Positions 47,400 to 60,349 of a DNA stretch of 64,000 nucleotides are shown piece after piece. The DNA comes from Cloeon dipterum (Eukaryota > Arthropoda > Insecta > Ephemeroptera > Baetidae). The stretch spans positions 35,576,844-35,640,843 of the forward strand of contig NC_088787.1 in NCBI RefSeq assembly GCF_949628265.1, given 5' to 3'. Each line of letters begins with the position of its first letter. The first letter of the stretch is position 1. The notes beneath the pieces were generated by a model, which did no database searches, was not told the origin of the DNA, and worked only from the letters and a program-made list of their open reading frames with translations. Made by a program: the position numbers and the translations under genes.

Positions 47400-49500
47400 C
47401 GTTATTTATATAGCCAGAGAAAATCATCTGGTGCTTGTGTGCAGATGAACACGTACTCACTCAACATAAGAGTGTTTATGATTTAACACAATTTTTAAAC
47501 CCTTTATTAAATGAGCATTTGGAAGACTCTGGATAGTCGAAAGGAAGCGACTAAACCTGCAAAACCACGTTGAATCAGTCTTCAGGGGGTGGGGGTTACC
47601 TGAGGAAAGTCGGTGGCGGTTGAGGGTGGAAAATCTTTGCCATGTAGTATCGCCAAATGCGCTTAAAAGTGCAAAAAAAGCACCAAAATCACGCCTCTGA
47701 GGTGATCTCAGGTCGGGGTACCCTGAAAAAGGTCGTTAGCGTATTGCCCGTGAAAGCCGAGCCTAAGATCAATCTGATGAGGGGTCGTGGTCGAGGATAG
47801 CACGAGTAGTCGAAATTTGCGGAAGATAAAACCATCGCGATGGTCGGCTTGAAATCCCCCCCCCCCAAAAAAAAACGATTTTTAATTTTTCTTTGGGCTC
47901 CAAAAATCTCAAATTTGGTATGCAGACGCCATCTGCATTCTTCGTTGGGTGGAATAGGTGGCCAATCCTTATGGGTCAACGTTTCGAAAAGATCGCCAAT
48001 TTTCAATTTCCCGTGTGATTTACTGGGAACGTTTAAAAATCACGTGTTTTAATCTTCAAAATCTCTCTTGTAAAAATACTTTTGTAGGATCGGGTTATAA
48101 TTGGATTGGTCTCAAAAGATTGCCAGATAAATTGCGGGTCAATTAATTATGAGGTTTGCTCGAAACGTGAAATATGGCCTCCGCCGAGTGCGCGAGTTTA
48201 TATCCCCCACCACGCAAAATATCCACCACCTCACAGGCCACACCCACCGATTTAAAATTCTAAAAATCCCACAAAATGATCTTCATTCGATACCTTGCTC
48301 ACTCAGATGGCATATGCGATTAAAATGTGGGTCACGGTGCACAAAAATCGGAAAATTTTTACGTTTTTGAAAAATTCGCCGAATCAAATTCGCTGTATTT
48401 CGAAAAACAGTCCGATTTTGCAAAACCACACACGGGTGGACACGCACTACTGACAATGAGGCGCATCGTCTGGAACACCAATCACCGCCCACTTGCTCTC
48501 GGAGCCCAGGCCTAGCCCTAAAACAAAAGTTTTGAAAGGTCACAAACCGGGTTTTTTACCTTTAAAAATACATAGCTCGCCTCCTATGGGTCGGACGGTA
48601 AAGAAACTAATGTTCACCGTAAAAAAATTATATGTATGTTGTGCCACATCAACACCCCCGCCAACCCTCACCACTCCCAAACCAAAAAATCGGCGCAAAA
48701 AGTGACGTTCTTCTGATTTATTTTCTATCAATTCTCCTACGGGTCTGAGGGTGGTTTTGACCGTCTGGCACTGCGTTCGGCACCGCCCCGCGTCGACTTG
48801 CCGGGTTTCAAGCCGATCCATGTGGATTTGGCGATTTTTCACCCAGAATTTTAGGGAAGCGATTCACTCGGAGGCGCACAACTCGTGCTAGGTCACCGGC
48901 TCGGCACTTTCAAAAAAATGAGTACGAATCAAATAAATTAAAACTATTTTAACCTAGCTAAAAACTGTCTAAAATTTCCAAAGCATCATCTAAAAAGAGG
49001 ACAATTTCCTAAATCCGACGACTTTATCACAGCCCTACTCACGAATGTGTGGCATCAGCTGTGTGCCGCTGCTTTGAAGGTCAAGCGTCAGCCGTATCTC
49101 ATTTTTTGGTGGTTCGCGCGTCTCGCTATCATTTAAACGCAAAAGTTGAGAAATTTGGCAATTTGCGCTGCTCCGGCGTCTAGCAGGTTGCATGCTTGCG
49201 GAATTTTGACATCCAAAACAAAAATACAAGACCGAGATTGTATTTGAAGAAAATTGCTTTTCAAATTTTGTAGACAAATGATAATTGGTTCCCTTCAGCA
49301 ATTAAAATAGTTTAAATCAACTGATTCATATTATTCCAAATTATATTTTAATTAAAAATCTTTACTTTTCTTTTAAAATCCTTTATTTTTATAAACAAAC
49401 TGTTACACTTTAAAAGAATTGCAGCTTTTCATACTACACATCAAGAGTCGATAATTATTCACAAAAAAATCCTTTTTAAAACAAATAATTAAGAGATAAA
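47400..49500. other. Intergenic region, no gene recognised
   Basis: The part 47560-48900 is GC-richer than its surroundings and includes a C/A homopolymer run near 47857. Open frames are short and without motifs. A dispersed block at 49038-49140 (GTGTGGCATCAGCTGT, GGTCAAGCGTCAGCCGTA) recurs at 55488-55585. Confidence 0.45.
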
Positions 49501-49504
49501 GATA

Positions 49505-49755
49505 TGAATCGCCGCTGTTCTCATCACAGTGGGAAGCAGAGACTCAGAGAGAGGCCAAAAGAAGTCATCGCAATTCATCTGCTGGTTCTCTTGTGTCCAG
49601 CGAGACCTGCTTTAATTCAGAAAATCAAGTTTGCTCTCTTATGAAACGTTGACTTCAAAAAAGTCATGGACGGAAGCGAAAATCAACGCCGCACGAGTGT
49701 GCAACTTGCCCGTTATGCAGTTTGGCTTTAACGCCAGGCAGGTTGCATCACGGAA
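49505..49755. repeat. Dispersed repeat, partner of 18140-18540
   Basis: It shares GTGTCCAGCGAGACCT, TCAGAAAATCA, AAAGTCAT.GA and GAAAATCAACGCC in order with the 18 kb copy. It directly precedes the promoter-like array. Confidence 0.7.
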
Positions 49756-49769
49756 CTATTTTTTACAAG

Positions 49770-51450
49770 CAGTATGATGTTCATTCCTATCCTCTCAGAA
49801 CATTCAAGACCACTGCCAATGTACTCATCTTTGATTAAAGAAAAAACAACGCATTATTAGAAACTTTGCGGCTCAAAGAATATGTTCAAAATATAGAAAA
49901 AATGAATTTAAATTTTAAAAAGACAGTAGGTAATTTTTACAGTTTTTCCCCTTCATGAGGCTTCGATTGGAAAAATTTGACAATAAATATATGTACATAG
50001 GGATAAACGCATCAATTCCGGCTGTTTCAGTATAGATCAAGTAATTGTTTATGATAAATATTTTTGGAATTATTGAGATTTGCAGCGAGCAGCGCGTGAA
50101 GTGAAGAAAAGACTCTGTGATTGGTTCGCTCGCCGCTCCGCGGCCTTCGCGTAAATAGAGCAGCTCTGCTCGAGTCCGCCGCACTCTCTCGGCTGCCTCT
50201 CCCGCGGAGAGCCGCTCGCGCCTGCCGTCTGCGGCAAAGTGGCATATTGGTGGCCGCAGAGTGAATTCAAATGCTTCCAGTGACTGGCAGGAAGGCCAGA
50301 AAGACGCAAATAATGGCTTAAAATTGAGTGATTACGATTGTTTTTTATGAGACAATGTGGAAAAAGCAATATTTTAATTAGATTTCGCCACGAACATTCG
50401 TGAAAAGAAAGCTTTCAGTTACTCCTGAAAGAATTCATTTTGAGATTTGCTTGGATTCTGGGAAGAAGCGATTTAATATAATAAAAATAGAAGCTATAAA
50501 ATGTGTTTTTGTACAAGCTTTGTGCCGTCTTTCAAGCAATTTTCCCCTTCATTATGCTAAGATTTGGCACGCAGAAAATGACAACAATTATTAACAATAA
50601 ACGTTCAAATTTCATTTGTTTTATTTAGGATCAATGAATTGTTTGTATACTAAAAAAAATGATTTTGGAATTTGGAGCGAGCGGCGCATGAAGTGAAGAA
50701 ACGACTCTGTCTCTGTGATTGGTCCGCTCGACGCTCCCCGGGCACCACGTAAATAGAGCTGCTATGCTCGCGTCCGCTTCACTCTCTCGCCCACTTCTCC
50801 CGCGGAAAGCCGCTCGCGCCCGCCGTCTGCGGCACAAAAAGCAGCGGCTATTTAAGTGACATAATATTGGCGACCGCACAATGAATTCTATTAGTGCTTC
50901 CAGTGACTAGGAGGAAGGAGGTTGAATGATTTTTATTAGTTTTTTTGAAAAATGTAGAAAATGTATTTTAATTTAATACATCTAATAAAATTTTTAATTA
51001 GATTTCGCCACAAGCATTTATGAAAAGAAAGCTAAAAGAATTCGTTTTGGGATTTCTTTTAAAGGACTTCTAGAATGAAGCGATTCAATATAACAATAAA
51101 AGCTTTAAAATTTGTTTTTTTTTTCAAATTTTGTGCCAACTTTTAAGCAATTTTGTCCCCTTCATTGTGCTAAGATTGTCATATCAAATGACAGCAATTA
51201 TTAACGATAAACTCACAAATTCCAGCCGTTTTAGTATGCATCAATGAATTGTATCTGCTAAATATTTTTGTGAATTATTTGGAGAGAGCAGCGCGTGAAG
51301 AAACGACTCTGTGATTGGTCCGCTTGTCGCTCCGCGGCCAACGCGTAAATAGAGCAGCGCTGCTCGATTCCGCGACACTCTCTCGCCTGACGCCTGCCAC
51401 ACGCGCCCGCCGACTGCGGCACAAAAAGCCGGCCGCGACTTGCTGGCCGA
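49770..51450. repeat. Tandem array of three roughly 600-bp promoter-like units
   Basis: CTGTGATTGG occurs at about 50114, 50713 and 51309, giving a period of 596-599 bp. Each unit then has GTCCGCTCG.CGCTCC, a TAAATAGAGCAGC box and CACTCTCTCG; the first two also have CCGCGGA.AGCCGCTCGCG. An inverted CCAAT box followed at TATA-like spacing looks like a core promoter. No ORF follows any unit. A fourth copy lies alone at 39.4-39.9 kb. Confidence 0.8.
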
Positions 51451-51795
51451 CCAAACGCCGACCGGTCACAGACATGACCTTTCCCTTCTTTAAAAAAATA
51501 CAATAAAGATGCTCAAGAAAAGCGATGCCGCATTTATAGATCTTTATTGTTAAAAAGGATCCGTGCTGCAAAATTCTGTAAAATCTTTTTAACCTTTTAA
51601 TGAATTATTTGAATCGTCTTTTGTTCTGAACAATGATTATGTGTTAAATTTGGTTGTAAATCAAATTTCGGCGCTCATTTTTATTATTGTCAACGTGGTA
51701 ATCAAACCAGAGACATAACGATTAAATGAAATTTATTGCATACATTGCCAAATCACTTAATTCAAGAATTTTTTTATATTTCTTTAAAATTAGAC

Positions 51796-54700
51796 TCAAT
51801 TTATGAATGAAATGTCCGGTGTGTTATCAACAATCCAGTCCATGTAAGTTGCAACGTCGGTAAACAATGAGTAGTAATATGGATGACACACTCGTGTGTC
51901 ATTGTCTTTGATCCTTACAGTTGTCGATTTTCCAAAGCTGACAATGCCTCGGATGAACCACCGGCCGATCCTTTTCAGAGAGAGGCTGCCTCCACTGTCC
52001 CCGTTGCACGTGGTTGTTCCTATGCAAATTTAAAATTTTATTAAATTACCAGGGTTTTAAAGTCTATATATATTTACCGTTCAAATAGCCGGCACAAAAA
52101 TTGTCTCCTGGCCATAGATTTTTTCCAAAGAAATTCCGGTCGCTCGTCAGGTAGCAGTCTTTATGTGATTTTATAGGCAGCTGCGCCTCTTGAAGAATGT
52201 CGGGAACAGAGTAGTTAGCAGCATATCCAAATCCAACCACCTGTCAACCGTAAAACATTGTTAATTTGTGGCAGAAAAAATTAAGCGCAAATAATCTACC
52301 ACAGCGTATTTTCCAGCGACGCGGTCCAAACTGGAGTCCTCGTTCCACAAACAAATGGGATGGACCTTATCAGTAATTTCAAACGGCTCATCAAAGATCA
52401 TCAAACCGATATCATAATGAAAATTTGAATTGTAGTCAGGGTGCACAATCACTCTGCTGGGCTAAATAATTGCTAAATATTAGGTGAGAGCACTAAATTT
52501 CCAGAATTTGCATTACAATTTTATTTTGCTCTCCAGGACTTTCCTTCATCATACTATAGATCCCAATAGTAACTTCTACTACATCCGTTGCTTTTGTTCC
52601 GTAAATGCAATGCGCAGCTAAGAGAAAATTAATTAGTTCTCAAAGATCTTTTCTTAATGAATCGCATCACCAGTCAAAACTGCTCTAGGCGAGATCAGCG
52701 TGCCACCACATTTTGACGATGTCGAGTTTGATTTTTCTATGTAGATGAAAGCATGCCACGGGTGCCTGTTTTCCTCAGCGTCAGTCCCACTTAATATATG
52801 GTCAACGGGTGTGTCATCAAGGTCTCGTTTGGTTCTTCTTGTGCGCCGTTTTATTCCACAGTTGGGGAAACTGTGCTTCTCATCTGGTGTTTTAAACCCT
52901 ATTTGTAGCGATGAAAATTAGTACTTCGCTTATTATGGTGCTAATTTAATTACGTCTTCCTGGAATTGACTGCGGGGTGGAATGAAGAGCAGAAATATCT
53001 CCAGTGCTACTTGCAATTTCGTAAATGTAGGGCAGTATGTCGATGTAAAAATTTCCAGGTCCAAATTTTGTTCCTCTCAAAAAATATCTTCCCTTGTACA
53101 AATTTACCAATATGTTACCTGTGTGCAGTATTAATAAAACTATTACATAATTGACAATGTACGTTCAACACTTACTTGAACCTTGAACGTGATCTTTCAA
53201 ACAGAGAATATTTTTAGTGGGAATTTGTTGCGCCTTCACTATCTCCAGCTGATTTTCTGTCAGATTTTTTAGGCAATCGCTTTGGCCCGTAACTCTCTCT
53301 GCAAATTTGACCAACACCCGATGACCTCAATGTCCTCTCATATCAAGTTATCAATTTTTAATTTAAAAGTTGTTTGTTCACGCTCAGAAATTGTAATGGG
53401 ATTTTCATCAAAAATAATATTTTAGATAATTAGCAGTGCTTTCCCTATAGAATATTGTAAAATCAACTCACTTTTTGTCCAGTCTGTATAACCTCCACTC
53501 TGCATAGTCAAAATTCAGACCAGCAAAAATGACTCTAATAAATACTTACCAACCAAAGTTTCCATTCAAAATAGGGCGACTTTCGCTGAAGTTTCAAGTC
53601 AATTACGTTGTCGCGATTAAATAAACAAAGAGGAGTTACTTGACTGGGCATTTTCTCTGTTATTAGAACTGTATAATGTACAAATTGGGCTGTCGAATTC
53701 AAACCAATGTCAATCACTTTTTGTACCTGAAAAATATTTCTTCTGTTAATATATTTTTAATTATATAGTGCAAAATGGAGGCCAGATTCTAGCGACGAGG
53801 AGGTTTGGCGTAGGCTGGGGTAGCGCTTTTGGGACGCGTGCAATTCATAATGTGCCACAAAGGCTATAGTTCTCGGCATTATTGTGATAGTATTTTTATT
53901 AAATAATCGTAGAAAAATTACTTTCATGGAATTCTTGATGCATTCTTCTTCGTAAGATAGCCAACAGTTTCCGAAAAAGACCCGTAAATCACCTACACTT
54001 GATTTCGAGAAAGGGAGCGTTTCTGAAATTAATTAATAAAATTCCCTTTGTTAAAATTAATAAGGGAAATGGCACATTTTACCTCTCATTAGAACAGTTT
54101 TTTTAGAAATAGCTATTCCTGGGCAAGGACTACCATAACCAGAGGCTATCTTTCTAACTGACACGGCCCATTGGTTCAGAGTTGTTTCGTTTGCACAGTC
54201 CTTGATACTTAAGTTTTCATCCTCATCAAAATCTGTGAAAATATATTGCACATTAATTGCGTTTTTCCTCGAAAGATTTGACATGATCTGGAATTTTAAA
54301 TTTTTGTTTGAGCATATATATGCCATCCTGAATTTTGGTAAGTTGTTACGGTGCTATAATAGAGCACAGCAGAGTTATGATTGAGTGTCACTGTCACCTG
54401 CATAACGTTTCTCAGATTATTTTGCGCACCAACATCAACGAAAGTTACAATTTATTATTGTACTGATTATACCGATGGCTAATCCCACAAAAAAGAAGAT
54501 ATGGAAGGCTAAAAAGTTGAAAAACTGTGGCACGCTCTTCAACCGTACAGAAGATGTTTCAGCCCTTACTACAAATTTTTTAAATTTTTAGCCTTCCGGC
54601 CTGACTGTTCGCTTGCGGGAATCAGTATAAATAAATTTATCCCGCATATTATGGTTTACCTTTTTATTTAAGAATTAAACTGGCCACGAGGTAAACAAAA

Positions 54701-54805
54701 AAAAAATAAGAAATGCTTACACGGAGCCGGGATGTAGTCCTCGCTTTGAGTGGTTTGTGCGGCGCAAAGTGCAAGGCTGAGAAGGACAAGAAGTCCGAGC
54801 CTCAT
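51796..54805 (-). CDS. Protease gene D: secreted tandem-S1 serine protease
   Basis: About twelve exons. The start at 54805 (MRLGLLVLLSLALCAAQ) is a signal peptide, and exon 1 ends at 54721. The N-terminal domain reads DFDEDENLSIKDC, WAVSVRKI, CPGIAISKKTVL, TPLCLFNRDN, ILCLKDHVQG in place of GDSGG, and FYIDILPYIYEI. His, Asp and Ser are all missing. The second domain has HSFPNCGIKRRT, HILSGTDAEENRHPWHA, CGGTLISPRAVLT, AAHCIYGT (His57), YDIGLMIFDEPF (Asp102), PICLWNED and CNGDSGGSL (Ser195), with Thr at position 189, then RWFIRGIVSFG and TDVATYMDWIV. The segment HILSG suggests zymogen activation before Ile. It is probably an active secreted protease held as a zymogen; substrate unknown. Confidence 0.85.
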
Positions 54806-54873
54806 CTTGATTTCTTCTCTGGACGCGATGGACCAGGGCTGCTGCTCGTCTGTGGCACTCAGCGCTCCTCAGT

Positions 54874-54881
54874 TTATATAG
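54874..54881 (-). promoter_or_regulatory. TATA box of gene D
   Basis: TATATAAACTGAGG on the minus strand lies about 70 bp before the start codon. It is shared almost exactly with gene E (60276 onward) and, diverged, with the orphan exon at 46.87 kb. Confidence 0.75.
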
Positions 54882-54999
54882 CATGTGTGCAGATTGACCT
54901 CTAAAAAGCGTCATGAAGACCTTCAGCACTCGCAAATAATTGTGCGGAAGAAACGACTAAATCAAAAGTTTATTTGAGAAAGTTCAGAGTTGGCTTTAT

Positions 55000-56410
55000 T
55001 GTTCCTAATTATTTTAATTTTCATATCCCAACTTCAGCACATAGTTGTTTATTTACAATTCAGACAGACCTAAAGTATTTTGTCAAAATTAACACGCAAT
55101 AGGCCTATTTTACTGATGGGGATTAGAGCTCCTTCAGTAATTTTTGATAATTTATATACATAATTTTTCTCACTCGTTAAAAAAAATGGTATTAAAACTT
55201 CACATGGAGACCTTAATAAAGAAAAAATATTGTCAAAGATATAATACGACTCACGAGGAAAAAATCGTGGCAATTTTTTTTGTGGGGCGAAGTTGAAGGT
55301 TTAATTGTGAGTCCAATCCCTGCGCTGACATTGATGCCTTATTGACCCTGCAGCTTATTAGCTTTTTCACGTGATTTTTAGCCGCTGAACAGAAAAGAGT
55401 AAATTCTGTTTTAACACAATTTTTTAACTCTTATATACAATGATTCTTCAACACTTCCCGGAATATGTTTTTATTCAGTAATGAATGTGTGGCATCAGCT
55501 GTCTGCCGCTGCTTTGAAGGTCAAGCGTCAGCCGTACATCATATTTTTTGGCGGTTCGCGCGCCTCGCTATCATTTAAACGCATAATTAAGGCTGTGAAT
55601 TTTATACTATTAACTATTTTTTTCTGCGCTCCAAATCAATGCGGGACCATCAAATGAGCACGAACAATGCAATTTTATGCTTTAAGAACCGCATACTTGA
55701 AATCGTCTAAAATTGCCGAATCCATCAAAAATCTATTCTGACTATTTCGTGGTAAAAAAAAAATTCATCAAAATGATATTCTTACAATAAAATATGAAGT
55801 ATTAATAAAACAAAGTATGCGTGAAGATACGCGGAATTGACAATTGTTTCCTTTTTACGCGTATATATGTCACAGATCATGCTCTGTGAGTGGAGAGTGC
55901 AACATAATTTTCGTCATCATCTATCTGTTACATTTTATCACCTTAATGTTTGTTTTGCGAATAAATATGGGGGATCTGTAGCCCCATATGTTAGAAATAT
56001 GATTTTCTTGCCCCTATGTTGCTGTACTTCAACCCCCTCGAAAAACGTTAAACAGTGTAGCATCTTAGGGGCGAAGGGTAAGCTTATAAGCAACCCTTCA
56101 GCTCATCAGAGCAGGTTGGGACAAGTCCAACCGTGGGTAGTTATTGCAATTCTGATGGTTTGAACCCGAGATATATGGAGTAGAAAAAATAGCAATATTT
56201 GAAATATTTTCCTATTTGTTCTGCGCGCGGCCGCTATTTATTTAGAAGGTTTGAGGCAAAGAAAAATATTTAAGCACACCATATTGCATAGAAAGCTAAT
56301 TTATTTAACATATCTCGAAAAAAATACCGTCTAAAACTGTTTAAATTTATCCCAAAACCCATCTAAATATAGTTGAACATTTTCCTGGAAATATCCGTCT
56401 AAAATGAGTG
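55000..56410. other. Intergenic region with dispersed repeats
   Basis: The part 55000-55350 is homologous to 47000-47400, the upstream flank of the orphan exon. The part 55488-55585 is a copy of the 49.04 kb repeat. The part 55980-56180 shares a tail (TGAACCCGAGAT) with the foldback in the mth-like intron. No gene was recognised. Confidence 0.5.
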
Positions 56411-56413
56411 ACA

Positions 56414-59400
56414 GGCAACTTTGACCCGCGGCAACTGTGCCCTACGTTAAAATGGTGGGAAGAGGAGGAGTGTGGCATCAGGGTTTCGTCTTTAGGGAGG
56501 GTCTTTCGAGGGTGGTTGTGGCCTAAATATTATGCTACTTTAAATAAATAAATTTGCTTACAGTATCGTTGATTTCCTGCTTAATTCGCATCGTATATAT
56601 TTAAAATGTGTGTTGATATCAAGATAATAACACACGTCAATCGAGTCTGCTCTTAGTTAATTAAATTCTGAAAATTTTACTTTGGGCACGATTGCCGCGA
56701 GTCACAGTTGCCGTTCACTCGCTTCAACTGTGACCGCGAGACGAGCTTGCAACGCAGCATCCCTCGAGGGTGTTTAGCCCGTGCACATATTTAGGCTGTG
56801 CATCAAAAGGGGGCGCGCTACTTCACAATTAAAAAAGTCGCTCGCAGGTCAAACTTTTCCTTTGCAGCCGACCGCTTTTGTGTGCTTTGACAATAATGCA
56901 TTGACTGGCGCGATGCAGGGGGTGCGTGAAAAATCACGAAAGAACCGCTCTTGGCTTCTCATCCACAAAAATCGAATATCGAGCGCGGGAAAATTTGTGC
57001 CGTACACCCAGTATTCTAAATTAAAATCGTTTTTAAAAAGTTAATAGCAACCAAACGAAACGATAATTGAGTATACATTTATTTATATTTGTAAAACGCA
57101 GTGGAATGGCGACATCTGAACCGTAAAAATATCAGGAAGGAACTGATATTCTTGCGTTCGAAGTTTAAATAAAAAATTAAAAATGGAAATATTTAGATCA
57201 AAATTTTCTTTTGACATTGGTAATTTCCAGATCAATGAAGGAAATATATTTTTACTAGTTAAACAACTGTCGTATTTTTAGTTGATTTAATATTTTAAAT
57301 ATTGTAAAATTGGTGTTTTTAATTAATATCTCGGTTTATAATAAGTTTAGCGGAAAATTGTTCATGACCAATTAATTTCTCAACTAAGAGTTGAACTATA
57401 TTTTTTCAAGACCAGAGCGTTTACGCCAATTAGAACCGAAAAAATATATCGATCTGGCGCAAAATAAAATCCGGCCGCACTTTTGAATGAATCGACGCGG
57501 GCTTGTACGAGAAGAGCAAAGTCGGTATAACATTTAATTTTTTTTCATTATTTCGCTCCCTCATACAATTAAAGCAATGAATATTTTACACAAGATAAAA
57601 ATCACAATTCTTGATACAAAAGTTCCTTACGAGTTTGACGAAAAAACCAAAAATCTAGACTTAAACTACAATTTTATAATTTATGTGTATTTTTTTAGTC
57701 GTTTTTGTTGATGCAATAGCTAATGAAAAATACTGCACGCAGCTCAAAAAATCTGGAAGTTTGTTCAACCGTTGATTTCCCCCCTCAGTTGTTAGTTGAA
57801 TTTAAATAAATTTAAAATGTACTAAAAACGTTACAAAGACGTGTAGCTTTTGGGCTTTATAATTTTGCAACGAATAGACGGATTGACACCATTGAGGTCA
57901 GTTTATGTACGATTTCACGAGTAGTTTGGACTTAATGTATTTTAAAGCCCTCAAGAGGTCAAGGTCAGCCGCTGCCCTCTTGGCATAATCAACGCTCTCG
58001 ATCTAAATTAGCACCTAGTTAAAGACAATTTTTCGTTCTTTCCAAAAATGTTACTCTGGTCGAAATCTTCGCGAGCTTAATCGGAAAAATAATTAATTAT
58101 AGACACAGACCCATTGCAGCGGCTGATGAGCTCTGTGTGCTCGCTTCTCGCAGCTGCTGCATGGCTATTGAGAGCCGAGTGATTCCATTATTTTCCATTG
58201 CACAAAGTGTGCGATGTACGGTCAATCTATTTCGCAGATAGCAATAACCATATTTTGCAAAATAAGGACATTGCCGCAGATGCTATTATTTTATTGCAAA
58301 GAGTTTTTTATTTGGCCGTGCAGGCATATTTTCTATAAATCGATATATATGTATAAATCCATATATCGAGTTAATACTTTAGAGAGTAAAAATATATAAT
58401 GGAATTATCTAGGCATTGACCGTTTCACACTCTTAAATTTATCGAAACAGCACACAAATCTATTATTTAATATCATTTTTTATTAAAAAAAATCAAAATA
58501 AATACTTCCACAAAATATCAAAATAATTTTTATTTCTTAACGTAAACGCAATTGTTGTATGTATATTTTTTAATAGCCTTGTTTTCTTATCAACTAAAGC
58601 TTTGAAGCAAAAAATAGCGCGCTGCTTCACAATTAAAGAAGAAGTCCGCTGGTCAGACTTTTCCTTTGCAGACGACCGCTTTTGTGTGCTTCGGCAGTAA
58701 TGAATTGACTGATGCAATGTTGGGGGATTGGGGGTGCGTGAAAAATCAAGACGTGAACAGACAACCTCCGTGCTCGGGGTTAACGCACTAGAGAAATTAT
58801 TTATTTCTTTTAATGAATAATAAATCTAAAATATATCTGTAATAATGTACTTAATTCTAATATAATTTATAACATTTAAGTCTCCAGGAAGAGAATAATT
58901 GAATTGAAACTTTTAGAAATCTTGATTTAGATCAGATATAAGTATTACTAGTTTCCAGAAATTATGTTGCATTACTCACTTACTCATTTCATCGTGGTTG
59001 ATGCATTAATTTAACTACTTTATGGCAATTTTATGATATTATTAACATGAAGTATCGGTCAAGGTGTCTCTTTCATGGATTCCTGTATATTTGAAGGACG
59101 TTGAATTGTAAAATTCAACAAATTATATTTTTGACAAGAAAACCACATTTTTTATTCATTTATCGTTATTATTTTTCAATGTTTCGACAGGGTACATAAT
59201 TTTGTAAATAATTCTCATTGTGGTAAGATGAATTATCTTTTTCAGCACACAAAAGCGGTCGGCTGCAAAGGAAAAGTTTGACCTGCGAGCGACTTTTTTA
59301 ATTGTGAAGCAGCGCGTCCCCTTTTGATGCACAGCCTAAATATGTGCACGGGCTAAACACCCTCGAGGGATGCTGCGTTGCAAGCTCGTCTCGCGGTCAC

Positions 59401-59714
59401 AGTTGAAGCGAGTGAACGGCAACTGTGACTCGCGGCAATCGTGCCCAAAGTAAATTTTTCAGAATTTAATTAACTAAGAGCAGACTCGATTGACGTGTTA
59501 TTATCTTGATATCAACACACATTTTAAATATATACGATGCGAATTAAGCAGGAAATCAACGATATTGTAAGCAAATTTTTTTATTTAAAGTAGCATTATA
59601 TTTAGGCAACAACCACCCTCGAAAGACCCTCCCTAAAGACGAAACCCTGATGCCACACTCCTCCTCTTCCCACCATTTTAACTTAGGGCACAGTTGCCGC
59701 GGGTCACAGTTGCA
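56414..59714. mobile_element. 3.3 kb foldback element with about 465-bp terminal arms
   Basis: The left arm 56422-56887 pairs with the right arm 59244-59706 with only scattered mismatches. The ends carry GACCCGCGGCAACTGTGCCC, and a related TTGCCGCGAGTCACAGTTGC repeats inside the arm. A third diverged, direct-orientation copy of the inner arm lies at 58610-58745. The loop is AT-rich and has no transposase, so the element is non-autonomous. Outer boundaries are approximate and no target duplication was found. Confidence 0.78.
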
Positions 59715-60273
59715 GCACCCTCGTCTAAAATTCACAGCCCTATAAATCACGTGACCTGGTTAAAAAACAACAAGGTCAATAGGGCATCAGAGTCAGCAGA
59801 GAATTGGACCCAAACTTCGATCTTAAACCGAGAAAAACAGCCACAAATCACAGCGATCGAATTTTTCCTCTTGCATAATTATAAATCATAAATTAGAGTA
59901 CTATTTTTATCACGGCCACCAAGTTAAATTTGTTTGGCAAACCATTCGCATTTCGAAAACCAATTTATTTTTAAATTCTGCGCATAATTGTTTGCATAAA
60001 TCTTTTTGAAATTAATTCGGGAGCTCTAATCCCGAACAAAAATAGCAAATATTACGCGTGACCAAAAATTTTAGGTATTTGCCTGCATTTTTAAATCTAC
60101 AACAGGAAGGGTGCCGAAACTGGGATGTTCAAATTGAAACAAATATATAAAAACTGAACGAACAAATAACTTTTCACAAATAAACTCTTGATTTAGTCAT
60201 TTCTGCCACATTAATGTATTTGCGAGTGCTGAAGGTCTCCATGACGCTTTTTAGAGGTCAATCTACACACATG

Positions 60274-60283
60274 CTATATAAAC
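60274..60283 (+). promoter_or_regulatory. TATA box of gene E
   Basis: CTATATAAACTGAGGAGCGC is nearly identical to the gene D promoter. It lies about 70 bp before the gene E start codon. Confidence 0.75.
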
Positions 60284-60349
60284 TGAGGAGCGCTGAGTGC
60301 CACAGACGAGTAGCATCCCTGGTCCATCGCGACCGGAGAAGAAATCAAG

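Noticed and set aside
47689-48842. Frames of about 100 residues in the GC-richer 47.6-48.9 kb stretch
   Set aside because: No recognisable domains, inconsistent splice signals and several homopolymer runs.
54500-54602. About 100-bp inverted pair (GGAAGGCTAAAAAG ... TTTTTAGCCTTCC)
   Set aside because: Possible tiny MITE, but the arms are about 14 bp and no target duplication was found, so it is not listed as an element.
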